Assembly (NCBI GenBank): GCA_900546385.1
Contig: URCT01000009.1
Span: 1 to 37,263 of the forward strand
Direction: 5' to 3'
Length of the DNA: 37,263 nt
Source of the DNA: an uncultured Eubacteriales bacterium
GTDB lineage: Bacteria; Bacillota; Clostridia; Oscillospirales; CAG-382
Made by a program: the position numbers and the translations under genes. Under the pieces are notes generated by a model. It ran no database searches, had not been told where the DNA came from, and saw only the letters and a list, made by a program, of their open reading frames with translations. Every line of letters starts with the position of its first letter. Position 1 is the first letter of the stretch. Positions 8,258 through 16,472 of the stretch are shown here, in pieces.

Positions 8258-8284
8258 AAGGAGCGGTTTTGTCAACCGCTCCTT
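8258..8284 (-). other. Strong leader hairpin of the rimP-nusA operon
   Basis: A perfect 11-bp stem (AAGGAGCGGTT and AACCGCTCCTT) with a 5-base loop lies about 15 bases after the predicted transcription start and about 70 bases before rimP. There is no U-tract on either side, so it is not an intrinsic terminator. The 5' arm contains AAGGAG. A stabilising 5' hairpin or a protein-binding site are both possible. Confidence 0.7.
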
Positions 8285-8305
8285 ACATCCGTATTCTTCG
8301 TGTTT

Positions 8306-8334
8306 ATTATAGCACACCTTTTCAGAAAAATCAA
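8306..8334 (-). promoter_or_regulatory. Promoter of the rimP-nusA-rnpM-ylxQ-infB-rbfA operon
   Basis: Minus strand: TTGATT, 17 bases, TATAAT, with TGTGC directly before the -10 box (extended -10). It lies immediately upstream of the leader hairpin and no other promoter of similar quality is visible before rimP. Confidence 0.75.
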
Positions 8335-8410
8335 TAGTTTTTTTACAAAAAAGCGGCCAAATCCGAATATCGGTATTTTACACAAAAAACGCGCCCGTTT
8401 TGGTGATTCG

Positions 8411-9316
8411 TTATTCCAGAATATAGACCCACATATTCCGTCTGCCGAACTGAATGCATTCGTCATACGACATAAAGGCAAGATCCACGATATCGCCTTT
8501 GATGGCTCCGCCCGTATCCTCGGCAACACCCACGCCGTATTCCACCGAATCCGAGGTGATAAACATTTTCGTGTGTAACGGAATCACCTTCGGGTCAACC
8601 GCCACAATGCCTTTGGCAAGCGTTGCGCCGGTGGCGGTCGTCATGGTGGTAAGGCCGGGCACATAGGTGTAGGCCGTCGCCTCCATGTACTTCTTGTAGC
8701 TATACGCATACGTCGTGCCGTCGGATGCCGTGACCGTGCCGCCGACGCCGTATTCGGCTGTTCCGTTGACACAGGGAATCACCACTTCTTCGCCGATGAC
8801 TTCGCGCTCGACCGTAACGCCGTCCACGCACTTTTCGATATACGTGACCTTTTTGAGGCCGGCAACGCCTTCGGTGAGAATCTTCATCTCGCCTTTCGGG
8901 ATGGTATCGACCTCGACGAGGTCATAGCCGCAGGGCATCGGTTCCTCCACGGTGTACTCATTGTAAGCGACCGTGGACACATCGATCATCATGTTGTCGT
9001 ACAAAATCGTGTCGGACGCAACATTGAGCGAATCGATTTCAGTTAAGGTGACGCCTGCATAGGCAAGAAAATCCGTGCATTCCACGGGAAAATAGGTGTA
9101 GTCATACGCGTTGCCGTTCATCACGAGCGTAACATCCACGGGCCCTTCACCGAGATCCGTCAAAAACGTTTCTGTTTCGGCCTCTTCGGCGGTTTGATTT
9201 CCGTAGATTTCAGAAAAAGCGTACGTCGGGACGGCAAGGACGGCAGCAACAGCCAAAAGCATCAGAAAAACGACGATTGTTTTTCGCGCTGTCGTTAACT
9301 TTTCATTCACAACCAT
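8411..9316 (-). CDS. Secreted G5 and 3D domain protein (YabE/Rpf-like cell-wall protein)
   Basis: A 301-residue exported protein. Residues about 10-35 form a signal peptide (basic start, hydrophobic core, then PTYAFS). A G5 domain lies near 125-190 (the segment ending IEKCVDGVTVEREVIGEE), and the C-terminal 90 residues are a 3D domain named for three Asp residues: EATAYTYVPG, KGIVAVDP, AEDTGGAIKGDIVDLAF. This pairing occurs in clostridial and Bacillus cell-wall proteins such as YabE, whose 3D domain resembles the catalytic core of the lytic transglycosylase MltA. Peptidoglycan cleavage is therefore likely but inferred. The start at 9316 is supported by AAGGAG six bases upstream, over a Met 23 codons earlier. 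It has its own promoter. Confidence 0.88.
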   Translation of the reverse strand: MVVNEKLTTARKTIVVFLMLLAVAAVLAVPTYAFSEIYGNQTAEEAETETFLTDLGEGPVDVTLVMNGNAYDYTYFPVECTDFLAYAGVTLTEIDSLNVASDTILYDNMMIDVSTVAYNEYTVEEPMPCGYDLVEVDTIPKGEMKILTEGVAGLKKVTYIEKCVDGVTVEREVIGEEVVIPCVNGTAEYGVGGTVTASDGTTYAYSYKKYMEATAYTYVPGLTTMTTATGATLAKGIVAVDPKVIPLHTKMFITSDSVEYGVGVAEDTGGAIKGDIVDLAFMSYDECIQFGRRNMWVYILE

Positions 9317-9375
9317 ACTATGCTCCTTTTCGGAAATTTGGCAAAAAAACGACTTCCGTAATTTTGCAATCGTGT

Positions 9376-9404
9376 ATATTAGCACACTTCACACGATTTG
9401 TCAA
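9376..9404 (-). promoter_or_regulatory. Promoter of the G5/3D protein gene
   Basis: Minus strand: TTGACA, 17 bases, TAATAT, again preceded by TGTGC. The start codon lies about 55 bases further on. Confidence 0.78.
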
Positions 9405-9670
9405 GCCTTTTTTGGGAATTTTGTCGGTTTTCTGCCGATTTTCAGGAAAACGTCAGATATTTTTCCTGTTTTTTACAGTATATGCCCGATTTTCAAAAAA
9501 TATTCCCGTAAGCTTTCACTTGCATAATTTAGTTGACATAAACCCGAGCGTTAAAAAAGAGTTTACATTTCGTCCGACGGAAAAGCAGCGGCATTTCGCT
9601 CGTAGATTTTGACCGTTTTCAACAAAATTTGAACGTATATTTTGTTTATTTCGCCGGTTGTTTATCTTCG
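9405..9670. other. AT-rich intergenic region without a gene
   Basis: No reading frame with a ribosome site or recognisable product was found on either strand. It holds one terminator-like hairpin in plus orientation (9443-9474) and an isolated TTGACA at about 9533 with no convincing -10 box. The short frames that cross it continue antisense into neighbouring genes. Confidence 0.6.
9443..9474 (+). terminator. Orphan terminator-like hairpin
   Basis: CAGGAAAA and TTTTCCTG form an 8-bp stem with a 10-base loop, followed by six T in plus orientation. No plus-strand gene precedes it, because both flanking genes are on the minus strand. It could end an unrecognised short plus-strand RNA or be chance in AT-rich DNA. 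Confidence 0.35.
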
Positions 9671-9949
9671 TTACCGATGGGAAATTCCGTAGGCAACAAA
9701 GGCAGCAAAAAGAACCTGCAATATCAAAATGAGCGGCAGACCGGCCATGAATTTCACGTGCTTGGTCTTATGCCGGATAAGGAGCATAGTCAAAAGCATG
9801 GCCGCCGAACCGCCGAAAGCGGCGACGCACAAAAGCGCGTTTTCCGAAATGCGCCACCGGCCTTTTCGGGCGGCACGCTTATCGTAAAGTGTAAGAATTA
9901 CCGCCAAAAATGAGACGGCCGCAAGATAGTAACAGAGGATTTTTAACAC
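9671..9949 (-). CDS. Small DUF1294 family membrane protein
   Basis: A 92-residue protein with three hydrophobic segments (about residues 3-20, 38-58 and 68-88). The family pattern is the loop DKRAARKGRWRISE followed by AAFGGSAAM and the basic segment RHKTKHVKF. Function of the family is unknown. The start codon is GTG, with GGAG seven bases upstream. It follows the terminator of the RND operon and so is probably transcribed alone; a perfect 12-bp palindrome (TATACCGGTATA, 9970-9981) lies in its short upstream region. Confidence 0.85.
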   Translation of the reverse strand: MLKILCYYLAAVSFLAVILTLYDKRAARKGRWRISENALLCVAAFGGSAAMLLTMLLIRHKTKHVKFMAGLPLILILQVLFAAFVAYGISHR

Positions 9950-10003
9950 GTTTTTTCTCCTTTTTTCGGTATACCGGTATAAGAAAATCCGAAGGTCTTT
10001 TCG

Positions 10004-10056
10004 AAAAAAATCAGACGCTTCGACCGGCTTGCACGCACGTGATCTGGCGTCTGATT
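10004..10056 (-). terminator. Terminator of the RND exporter/GLUG protein operon
   Basis: Minus strand: a 10-bp stem (AATCAGACGC and GCGTCTGATT) with a 28-base loop, followed by a run of U residues that overlaps the stem base. It lies about 45 bases after the stop codon at 10102. The loop is unusually long and may hold further pairing. Confidence 0.72.
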
Positions 10057-10101
10057 CTCAGTTTTCTTCCTTTATATTATATATAAGCAAAACATACGAA
10101 G

Positions 10102-13100
10102 TTATTCGAACACGTTTTCTTCAGAAACCTCCGACGGTGTCGACTTCTTTTTGGACTTTTTAGTCTTTTTCGATTTTTGGCTCTTTTTCGATTTTCTGTT
10201 CTTGTGTTTTTTGCACACGACCGCAACGATCACCACAAGCACAAGCAAGGCTGCAAGTCCGACAAGCAGATTCAACAGCTGATAATCGGTCGTTTTCACC
10301 AAGGCAAAGGTCACGCTTTCGCCAGCGGCATCGAACACAAGATAGCTGCCGTCTTTGGACGAATCGACAAGCTCCCATTTTGTGCCGTCCGACACATACA
10401 CAGCGGTTTTGGAGAAGTCTTCGGGCTTTGCAATGTGTACGCGGTAAGCGTCCGTTCCGCATGAGGTGCCGCCGATCGTTACCGTATAGGCATAAAACGC
10501 GCTGTCCGGAAGGCCTGCGGTGCTGCCGCCAAAAGATGCGATTTCGGCGTGTGCGGTCTGGTTGAAGCTGCCGTCCAAAAGAGTTGCCGGAAGTGTTCCG
10601 TCGCCGCTCACCGCAAGCGCCGTCACATACGGGAGATACTCGGCTTCGATGGTTCTGCCATAGGTCAGGGCTTCGCCGTCGTACTGCCAATGCCCTTCAT
10701 AGCCGCTCTTATCCGGCACGGGCGGGATCTTATCGGCCGGAATCGGTTCGCCATACGGATAGGTGACGCGCGCGATAACCGTATCCTCCGCCTTGAAAAC
10801 GGCGGTTTCGGTCGTCATGACGGTCGAAAGGTTGGTTTCGCTTTCCAGCGCCTCATAGCTCATCGGTTCGGCTTTTCCGGCATAGCTCACGCCGTCCCAG
10901 CCGGCAAGCTCGCGGCTGACAAAGCGGTTGGACACGATATCGCCGTCCGCATCGCCCACGACCGCGCCGACAAACTGTTCGCCTTTATCCACAGCCGGAA
11001 CGCTGATGCATTTTTTCACGTCATGTGCCATACCGGCAATGCCGCCGACATAGCGTCTGCCGGAAAGCGTTGCTTTGGCGCGGCACGCAAGGATGGAGGT
11101 ATAGCTGATACCGGCAATGCCGCCGACGTAATCGCCGCTTGTGCTTGTGACATTGCCGTAGCCGTTACAGGAGATGACGGTACCGAGATCCATGCGTCCG
11201 ACAATGCTGCCGGCCGCGTTTTTCTTAGCGGTGATATCACCGCGGTTTTCGCAGTCGCGTAACACGGTTCTGGTGCGGAACACAAAGTCGGTGGAACGCG
11301 TGCCGTATTTTTGCAGATCGTCCTCCGGGTCGAAATCGCGCTCGATGGCCATGGCTCCGGCGATACCGCCGATGTTGACATCGCCTTCGATGGTGCCGTA
11401 GTTGGTGCATTTCGACACTTTGCCGGTGGCATTTGAGTTTTCGGTATCCGACTCCGAAATATCCTCATATACATCGTCCGCCGTTTTATCGGCTGCTGCG
11501 TCGTCATTCGCTTTGCGGAAAAGGGTAATAATATCGCTGAATTTTCCGTTGATTCTCTTCAGATCGGACACCAAAACGTCCGAAGAATCGGTCACGAGGT
11601 TGTTCAACGAGGACAGCGTATTCTGCATTTCGGTCACGGTTTGATTCAACGAATCGGAGGTGCTTGTGACCTTATCGCCGATTTTTGAGAAGGAGAGCTC
11701 CGGCATGGCTGAAAGCTCATCGGCCGTATTTTTCAAGCGGTCGGAGGCTTTGGAAAACCAGTCGAATGCCCCCTTGAACTCCTCGGTCACGCTTTGCATT
11801 TCTTCGGCGGCGTCGGTAATAGCCCCGCCGGCATTTTTCAAGTCGCCGCAAAAGGCAATCATGCTGTCGAGAGAGGCATTGATATCGTCGGACGTTCCGG
11901 CAAGCGTGTTAAACGCGCGAGAGGTCGTCGTTAAAGCGGTGCTGAGCAATTTCGGGTCCAATTCGCCGGTAATCACGCTGACACCGTCTAAAATCATCGT
12001 TAGGGCGTCATTGGCTTTGCTGACGTTTTGCGCGATGTTTTTGAATTCTCTCTTAAACGCTTTGAAATCGTCCGTGGCGGAAGAAATATCCATATTCAGC
12101 GCTTCTTCAGCCGTCAAACCGGACAAATCCGGCACTTCGATCAAATCGGCGATTTTGGTGATGGAGGCATCGATTTTGGTCAGTGCTTTGGAAAGAGCTT
12201 TGAGAGCTGTTGTGATGTCGTCCAAGGCTTCGCCGGTTTTCGAGGTATCGCCAAGTGCGGAATTCAGATTGTTCATGGCGTTTGAAAGGTCGGTCAAGGC
12301 ACTTTGCGCTTCCGTCGATACGCTCTTTAAGCTATCCAAGGCATTTTCCAATTCGGTGGAATCCGAAAGGATGCGCACGGCTTCTTCGGAATTCACAAGC
12401 GCATTGTCCAAATAATCGCACGCGCGCGACAGCTTGTTCAAGCCGACCTGCAAATCCGTCACCATCGGCGAAATGTTATCGATAACAAAGGACACGCGAT
12501 CCATGGCTTCGTTGATGGTATCGATGCTCTCGTCGCCCCAGCCACTGACCGTGTCGATAAGCTCCTTGGTATCGTCCTTAGCACCGGTAAGGCTGTCGCC
12601 CAGTGCATTCAAATGGTTGGAAATATCGGTTGGAAGGTCGGTGTTGTGGTCGAGCATATCGCCGAGTAAGCCCTGCAGATTATCAAACTCGTCGAAAATA
12701 TCGTTTAAGATGCTCTGGTTATAGGTCAAAGCCACATACGGTTCAGCCTGACCGACAATTCCGGCGATATCCTTGCGGCCGCAGACGCTGCCGTAGTTGT
12801 TGCAGCCGGTCATAAAGCCGCTCTGTCTGCCGGCGATGCCGCCGACGTTATAGCCGGTATGCGCATAGCCGACCGTGCCGCGGTTGTTGCACGAACGGAT
12901 AATGCCTGACGAATACCCGACAATGCCGCCGGTATCGGTGCAGGTGATATTGGTATCGGCATCGGTGATGTTGCGGATATCAAAATCGCTGACATCGAGC
13001 GTCACATCCACCTCGACGGTGTTGACGCGCGCATGGTTGGTGCTTTCGGTGATCGTTCCGAGGTTTTCACCGCAGATACCGCCGGTGCGGTATTCGCCGG

Positions 13101-13686
13101 TGACCGTGCCCCAGGCGGCGCAGTTTTCGATCTGACCGGTCGATTGGTTGATGCCGACAATGCCGCCGACATCGCTTTTGCCTTCGATCTTTCCGTTAAA
13201 GCGGCAACCAAGCAGTGTGCCGCGGTTATCGGCGGCAATACCGCCGACGGTGGCTTTGGTGCCTTGCGGGCAGATAACGCCGCGCACGGTGAGATTTTTT
13301 ACGACCGCGCCTTGCGCCACATAGCGGAAAAAGCCGCGTGTGGAGCCGCCGGCCGCCAGCGACACGCCGTCGATGACGTGGTCGCCGCCGTCGAACTCAC
13401 CGGCAAAATACGGGATGCCGGAAAAATCGGTGGCGTGCAGGGTGATATTTTGTGTCAAAAAGACTTTCAAGCCTTTGGAATAGCTGTCGAGCGAGCAGTT
13501 CTGAACAAAGGCAAGCAATTCTTCTTCCGTGCCGATGAGAAGTGCGCCGTCCGGATAGGTTTGTGCGTCTGCGTCAGAGGACGGCACGGCGAAGACCGGG
13601 AATGCACCGAGTATCAGTAAAACCGAGAGCATAACCGGCAGTGTACGGCGTAACAGCTGCTGCAATTTATTTGTTAGGCGTTTCAT
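10102..13686 (-). CDS. Membrane-anchored GLUG-repeat protein with a long internal helical domain
   Basis: A 1194-residue protein I do not recognise as a named family. Visible parts, in order: signal peptide (about 10-35); first GLUG-type repeat block (about 145-320, with recurring GGIVG/GGIAG and CxNxGTV units); a helical, Ser/Asp/Ala/Leu-rich segment of about 400 residues (330-748) with heptad-like spacing and no Cys-rich GLUG units; second GLUG block (about 755-900); a Ser/Thr/Tyr-rich C-terminal region; a transmembrane helix near 1132-1158; and a Lys/Ser-rich cytoplasmic tail. The start is set by AAGGAG ten bases upstream, removing 41 codons of upstream frame. The first 20 bases overlap the end of the RND exporter gene, so the two are probably translated together. 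The helical part resembles, in character only, the coils of YhgE/Pip-type proteins. A partner or adaptor of the exporter is inferred from coupling. Confidence 0.72.
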   Translation of the reverse strand: MKRLTNKLQQLLRRTLPVMLSVLLILGAFPVFAVPSSDADAQTYPDGALLIGTEEELLAFVQNCSLDSYSKGLKVFLTQNITLHATDFSGIPYFAGEFDGGDHVIDGVSLAAGGSTRGFFRYVAQGAVVKNLTVRGVICPQGTKATVGGIAADNRGTLLGCRFNGKIEGKSDVGGIVGINQSTGQIENCAAWGTVTGEYRTGGICGENLGTITESTNHARVNTVEVDVTLDVSDFDIRNITDADTNITCTDTGGIVGYSSGIIRSCNNRGTVGYAHTGYNVGGIAGRQSGFMTGCNNYGSVCGRKDIAGIVGQAEPYVALTYNQSILNDIFDEFDNLQGLLGDMLDHNTDLPTDISNHLNALGDSLTGAKDDTKELIDTVSGWGDESIDTINEAMDRVSFVIDNISPMVTDLQVGLNKLSRACDYLDNALVNSEEAVRILSDSTELENALDSLKSVSTEAQSALTDLSNAMNNLNSALGDTSKTGEALDDITTALKALSKALTKIDASITKIADLIEVPDLSGLTAEEALNMDISSATDDFKAFKREFKNIAQNVSKANDALTMILDGVSVITGELDPKLLSTALTTTSRAFNTLAGTSDDINASLDSMIAFCGDLKNAGGAITDAAEEMQSVTEEFKGAFDWFSKASDRLKNTADELSAMPELSFSKIGDKVTSTSDSLNQTVTEMQNTLSSLNNLVTDSSDVLVSDLKRINGKFSDIITLFRKANDDAAADKTADDVYEDISESDTENSNATGKVSKCTNYGTIEGDVNIGGIAGAMAIERDFDPEDDLQKYGTRSTDFVFRTRTVLRDCENRGDITAKKNAAGSIVGRMDLGTVISCNGYGNVTSTSGDYVGGIAGISYTSILACRAKATLSGRRYVGGIAGMAHDVKKCISVPAVDKGEQFVGAVVGDADGDIVSNRFVSRELAGWDGVSYAGKAEPMSYEALESETNLSTVMTTETAVFKAEDTVIARVTYPYGEPIPADKIPPVPDKSGYEGHWQYDGEALTYGRTIEAEYLPYVTALAVSGDGTLPATLLDGSFNQTAHAEIASFGGSTAGLPDSAFYAYTVTIGGTSCGTDAYRVHIAKPEDFSKTAVYVSDGTKWELVDSSKDGSYLVFDAAGESVTFALVKTTDYQLLNLLVGLAALLVLVVIVAVVCKKHKNRKSKKSQKSKKTKKSKKKSTPSEVSEENVFE

Positions 13687-16201
13687 CGTTGGTTTTCTCC
13701 TTTCCGTCGGCGTCGGGTTTGACATCGGATGGATCTTCCGGCCCGAGCAGTGCCTGCGGTGATTCAGCTTCCTCCGTTTGACGGATGTTGCCGGCCTCCA
13801 CAATGGCATTCACGTCGCCGCGGATCACGCCGGTGATATTCGCGTCTACAAAGCCGGAAACGCGTCCGCGCACACGGCCGCTCACAAACACCGTACCGGT
13901 CGTGCTCTTGGTGACCTCCGGAAGCGGAAGCGAGAATTTGGTTTTTTCAATGATGATATCGCCGAGCAACAGAATCTGCGGCAGAACACCCATGACCAAG
14001 AACATGGAGATGACCGTTCCGCGGCCGAGGTTAGAGCCGATACCGGCGATGACGGCGTTGGTAGACAGCTTGGCAATCAAGATACCGGCTGCGGCAAGGA
14101 TCGTGCCTGAGGTCACAATGGTCGGGAACGCAAGATTGAGGGCTTCCACAATGGCTTTTCGCGGCGGCAGGGAGTTTTTCAACTCCATGTAGCGGCTGGA
14201 AATGACGATGGCGTAGTCGATGTTGGCGCCCATTTGGATGGAGCTGACGATGAGGTAGCCCAAGAAATAGATCGGGCTGGACGTGACTGTCGGGAACGAG
14301 AAGTTGATCCAAATACTGCCTTGAATGACGGCAATCAACAGAACCGGCAGTCCCACCGACTGGAAGGTGAACAACAGCACAATGATGACAAAGACAGCCG
14401 AAAGAATGCTGATCATGATGTTATCGTTCACGAAGGAAGCGGACAGGTCATAATCGTTTTCCGCGTCTCCGGCGATGATAACGCTGTCGGCCGGATAGTA
14501 TTTTTCGGCAATGCTGTGGATGGTTCTTAGGAACGCGAAGGTCTCCTCGCCTTCCTCGGGCAACGTCAAATAAATAAGCATACGCGTGTAGGTGTCGCTC
14601 TGCAATTGCGCTTTGGCGTCGAGCAGCTTGTCGTACAGCGTATCGAGGTTGTCGTTCAGCTCGTCGTCATCAAGCGTGATAATGCCTTTATTCTTTTGTT
14701 CGCAGATAAAAAGGAACATATCGATGAGCGGCACGCTGTAAGTATTGATTCCGCTGGCAAGCTTGCCGTAGTTTTCGTCGTCCACCGCATAGGCGGCATA
14801 GACGGCGCACACAAGCTCGTAATCGATATCCGTCATTTCGGAGAACTCGCGCGGCGTGAGCTTATCGGTAAGCAGATAGCCGTCCATGGCCTCGGTATTG
14901 GCAAGGCCGAGCGTATGATCCACCTCGTCGCGCTTTTCAAGCTCCTGCAAAATGCTCTTTTCGGCATCGTAGTTGCCGGAAGGAACGATGAGTGCTAACA
15001 GGTTTTGCTTTCCAAAGGTATCTTCAATCTTTTCCTCGGCGATCTGCGTTTCGTTTTTGCGTTCGGTATCAACAAGTGTAAAGCCATAGACATACGGGCA
15101 GTTATTCGAAAGGAAAAACGCGCCGACAATCACAAGCACAAACACCGGCGGCACGATGTAGCGTGTGAACACGACCACTTTGCCCCATTTATCGATTTTC
15201 GGCACAAAGCTTTTGTGTGCTGATTTTTCGATCAGATTCGAAAACAGCATCAAAAGGCCCGGCATCAGGGTAAATACCGTGATAAGGCTTAAAAGAATGG
15301 CTTTAACAAGCACCATACCCATGTCAAAGCCCAGACGGAACTGCATAAACATCATCGCCACAAGGCCGGAAATGGTGGTAAGGCTGCTGGCGGAAATCTC
15401 GGGAATGGCTTGGCTGAGGGCGGAAATGGCTGCCTCGCGCGTCGGCTTGGTGGCCTTTTCTTCGGTAAAGCGGTGCAGAAGGATGATGGCATAGTCGATG
15501 GCAAGTGCCAGCTGCAGCACCACGGTAACCGAATTGGAGACAAACGAGATTTCATCAAAGAAGAAATTCGTTCCTTTATTTAATAAGGCCGCCGTGCCGA
15601 AGGTCATGATTAATACCGGGATCTCGGCATAGGTTCGAGAGGTGAACAACAGTACAAGCACAATGATGACGGCCGCAATGAGCAAGATTAAGTTCATTTC
15701 CTCGGCAAGCGTTTCCGAATCCGAGCTGCCGACCGTGCTTTTGACATATGTATCATAGTCCGCAAGCTGTTCCTTGACGGCGTTCATCGCGTCGATAGCA
15801 AGCGCTTCGTCCTCCTCGGCGTGGAACGTGATGTCGAACAAAGCGGACGTATTCTTAAAATGCTCATCGGTTTCGTCAAACGTCACTTCGCTGACGCCTT
15901 CGATTCCTTCTAACTGCTCTTGAAGCTCCAGTGCCTTGTCATAGGTGATGTTGGACACCATGACCCGTGCCGTGCCGAAGGTGGTGAACTCTTCGTCCAT
16001 AATGGTAAGGCCGCGTCTGGTTTCGGTTTCGGGCGGCAGATACTCGGTGATATCGTTGCAGACCTTCACCCATGAACTGGAAAACAGGCTGAAAATCAGA
16101 GCGCCGATATACAGAAAAAAGATCAGATTCCGCCGGTCTACCACCACCGTTGCAATCTTTTCAAAGAACGATGGCTTGGGCGCGGTGTTCGGGTCTTTCA
16201 T
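13667..16201 (-). CDS. RND superfamily exporter, MMPL type
   Basis: An 844-residue proton-driven exporter with the two-fold RND plan: TM1 near 25-42, a large extracytoplasmic loop (about 45-165), five TM helices from about 168, TM7 near 350-365, a second loop to about 590, then five more helices. Each half has the Asp-Tyr pair of the MMPL proton relay (D236-Y237 in LAIDYAIILLHRF and D662-Y663 in GANIDYAIVISSRY). The substrate is unknown; relatives move lipids or lipid-like compounds. After the last helix a tail of about 75 residues contains four units of eight residues with V-x-G-x-V/I pattern (about 770-804), which is unusual. GGAG lies 9 bases before the ATG. The next gene overlaps its end by 20 bases. 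Confidence 0.92.
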   Translation of the reverse strand: MKDPNTAPKPSFFEKIATVVVDRRNLIFFLYIGALIFSLFSSSWVKVCNDITEYLPPETETRRGLTIMDEEFTTFGTARVMVSNITYDKALELQEQLEGIEGVSEVTFDETDEHFKNTSALFDITFHAEEDEALAIDAMNAVKEQLADYDTYVKSTVGSSDSETLAEEMNLILLIAAVIIVLVLLFTSRTYAEIPVLIMTFGTAALLNKGTNFFFDEISFVSNSVTVVLQLALAIDYAIILLHRFTEEKATKPTREAAISALSQAIPEISASSLTTISGLVAMMFMQFRLGFDMGMVLVKAILLSLITVFTLMPGLLMLFSNLIEKSAHKSFVPKIDKWGKVVVFTRYIVPPVFVLVIVGAFFLSNNCPYVYGFTLVDTERKNETQIAEEKIEDTFGKQNLLALIVPSGNYDAEKSILQELEKRDEVDHTLGLANTEAMDGYLLTDKLTPREFSEMTDIDYELVCAVYAAYAVDDENYGKLASGINTYSVPLIDMFLFICEQKNKGIITLDDDELNDNLDTLYDKLLDAKAQLQSDTYTRMLIYLTLPEEGEETFAFLRTIHSIAEKYYPADSVIIAGDAENDYDLSASFVNDNIMISILSAVFVIIVLLFTFQSVGLPVLLIAVIQGSIWINFSFPTVTSSPIYFLGYLIVSSIQMGANIDYAIVISSRYMELKNSLPPRKAIVEALNLAFPTIVTSGTILAAAGILIAKLSTNAVIAGIGSNLGRGTVISMFLVMGVLPQILLLGDIIIEKTKFSLPLPEVTKSTTGTVFVSGRVRGRVSGFVDANITGVIRGDVNAIVEAGNIRQTEEAESPQALLGPEDPSDVKPDADGKEKTNDETPNK

Positions 16202-16248
16202 AGCATATCTCTCCTTTTCTTACAATATCGATATTTTTTATCCTATAT

Positions 16249-16277
16249 ATTATAATACAACGCGCGGCGCGTTGCAA
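16249..16277 (-). promoter_or_regulatory. Promoter of the RND operon with an internal 17-bp palindrome
   Basis: Minus strand: TTGCAA, 17 bases, TATAAT. The spacer is almost filled by a perfect palindrome with 8-bp half-sites around a central base (16258-16274, half-site CAACGCGC). A dimeric repressor bound there would block RNA polymerase. No TetR or MarR gene lies in the window, so the regulator is not identified. Confidence 0.7.
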
Positions 16278-16381
16278 TGAACATTTTTTGAATATTGTCA
16301 TATTCCCTTACAGTTTTTCAAAATTGATAAAAACCGCACGTGAAACCGCAAAAAAAATTTTTGTTTTTCCGCATTTCCGTA

Positions 16382-16410
16382 TTGAAATTGCCGGCAAAAT
16401 GTGATACAAT
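16382..16410 (+). promoter_or_regulatory. Promoter of the ECF sigma factor operon
   Basis: TTGAAA, 17 bases, TACAAT, about 63 bases before the start codon and divergent from the RND promoter. It is of housekeeping type; no convincing ECF-type autoregulatory promoter was found. Confidence 0.65.
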
Positions 16411-16421
16411 GATACTAATGA

Positions 16422-16438
16422 ATGCGGCCATGCCGCAT
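16422..16438 (+). other. Leader hairpin of the sigma factor transcript
   Basis: ATGCGGC, loop CAT, GCCGCAT: a perfect 7-bp stem only about ten bases after the -10 box, so at the very 5' end of the transcript. No U-tract follows. It may stabilise the message. Confidence 0.45.
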
Positions 16439-16472
16439 ATTCTGTCTTTGACGCAAAGGAGGTGCAGATCGA

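Noticed and set aside
11660..12415. 251-residue plus-strand frame
   Set aside because: It is antisense to the helical domain of the GLUG protein, with a composition that mirrors that region.
16341..16382. TGAAAC as an ECF-type -35 box for autoregulation of the sigma gene
   Set aside because: No CGTA- or CGTC-like -10 element lies at 16-17 bases; the housekeeping-type promoter downstream is better.
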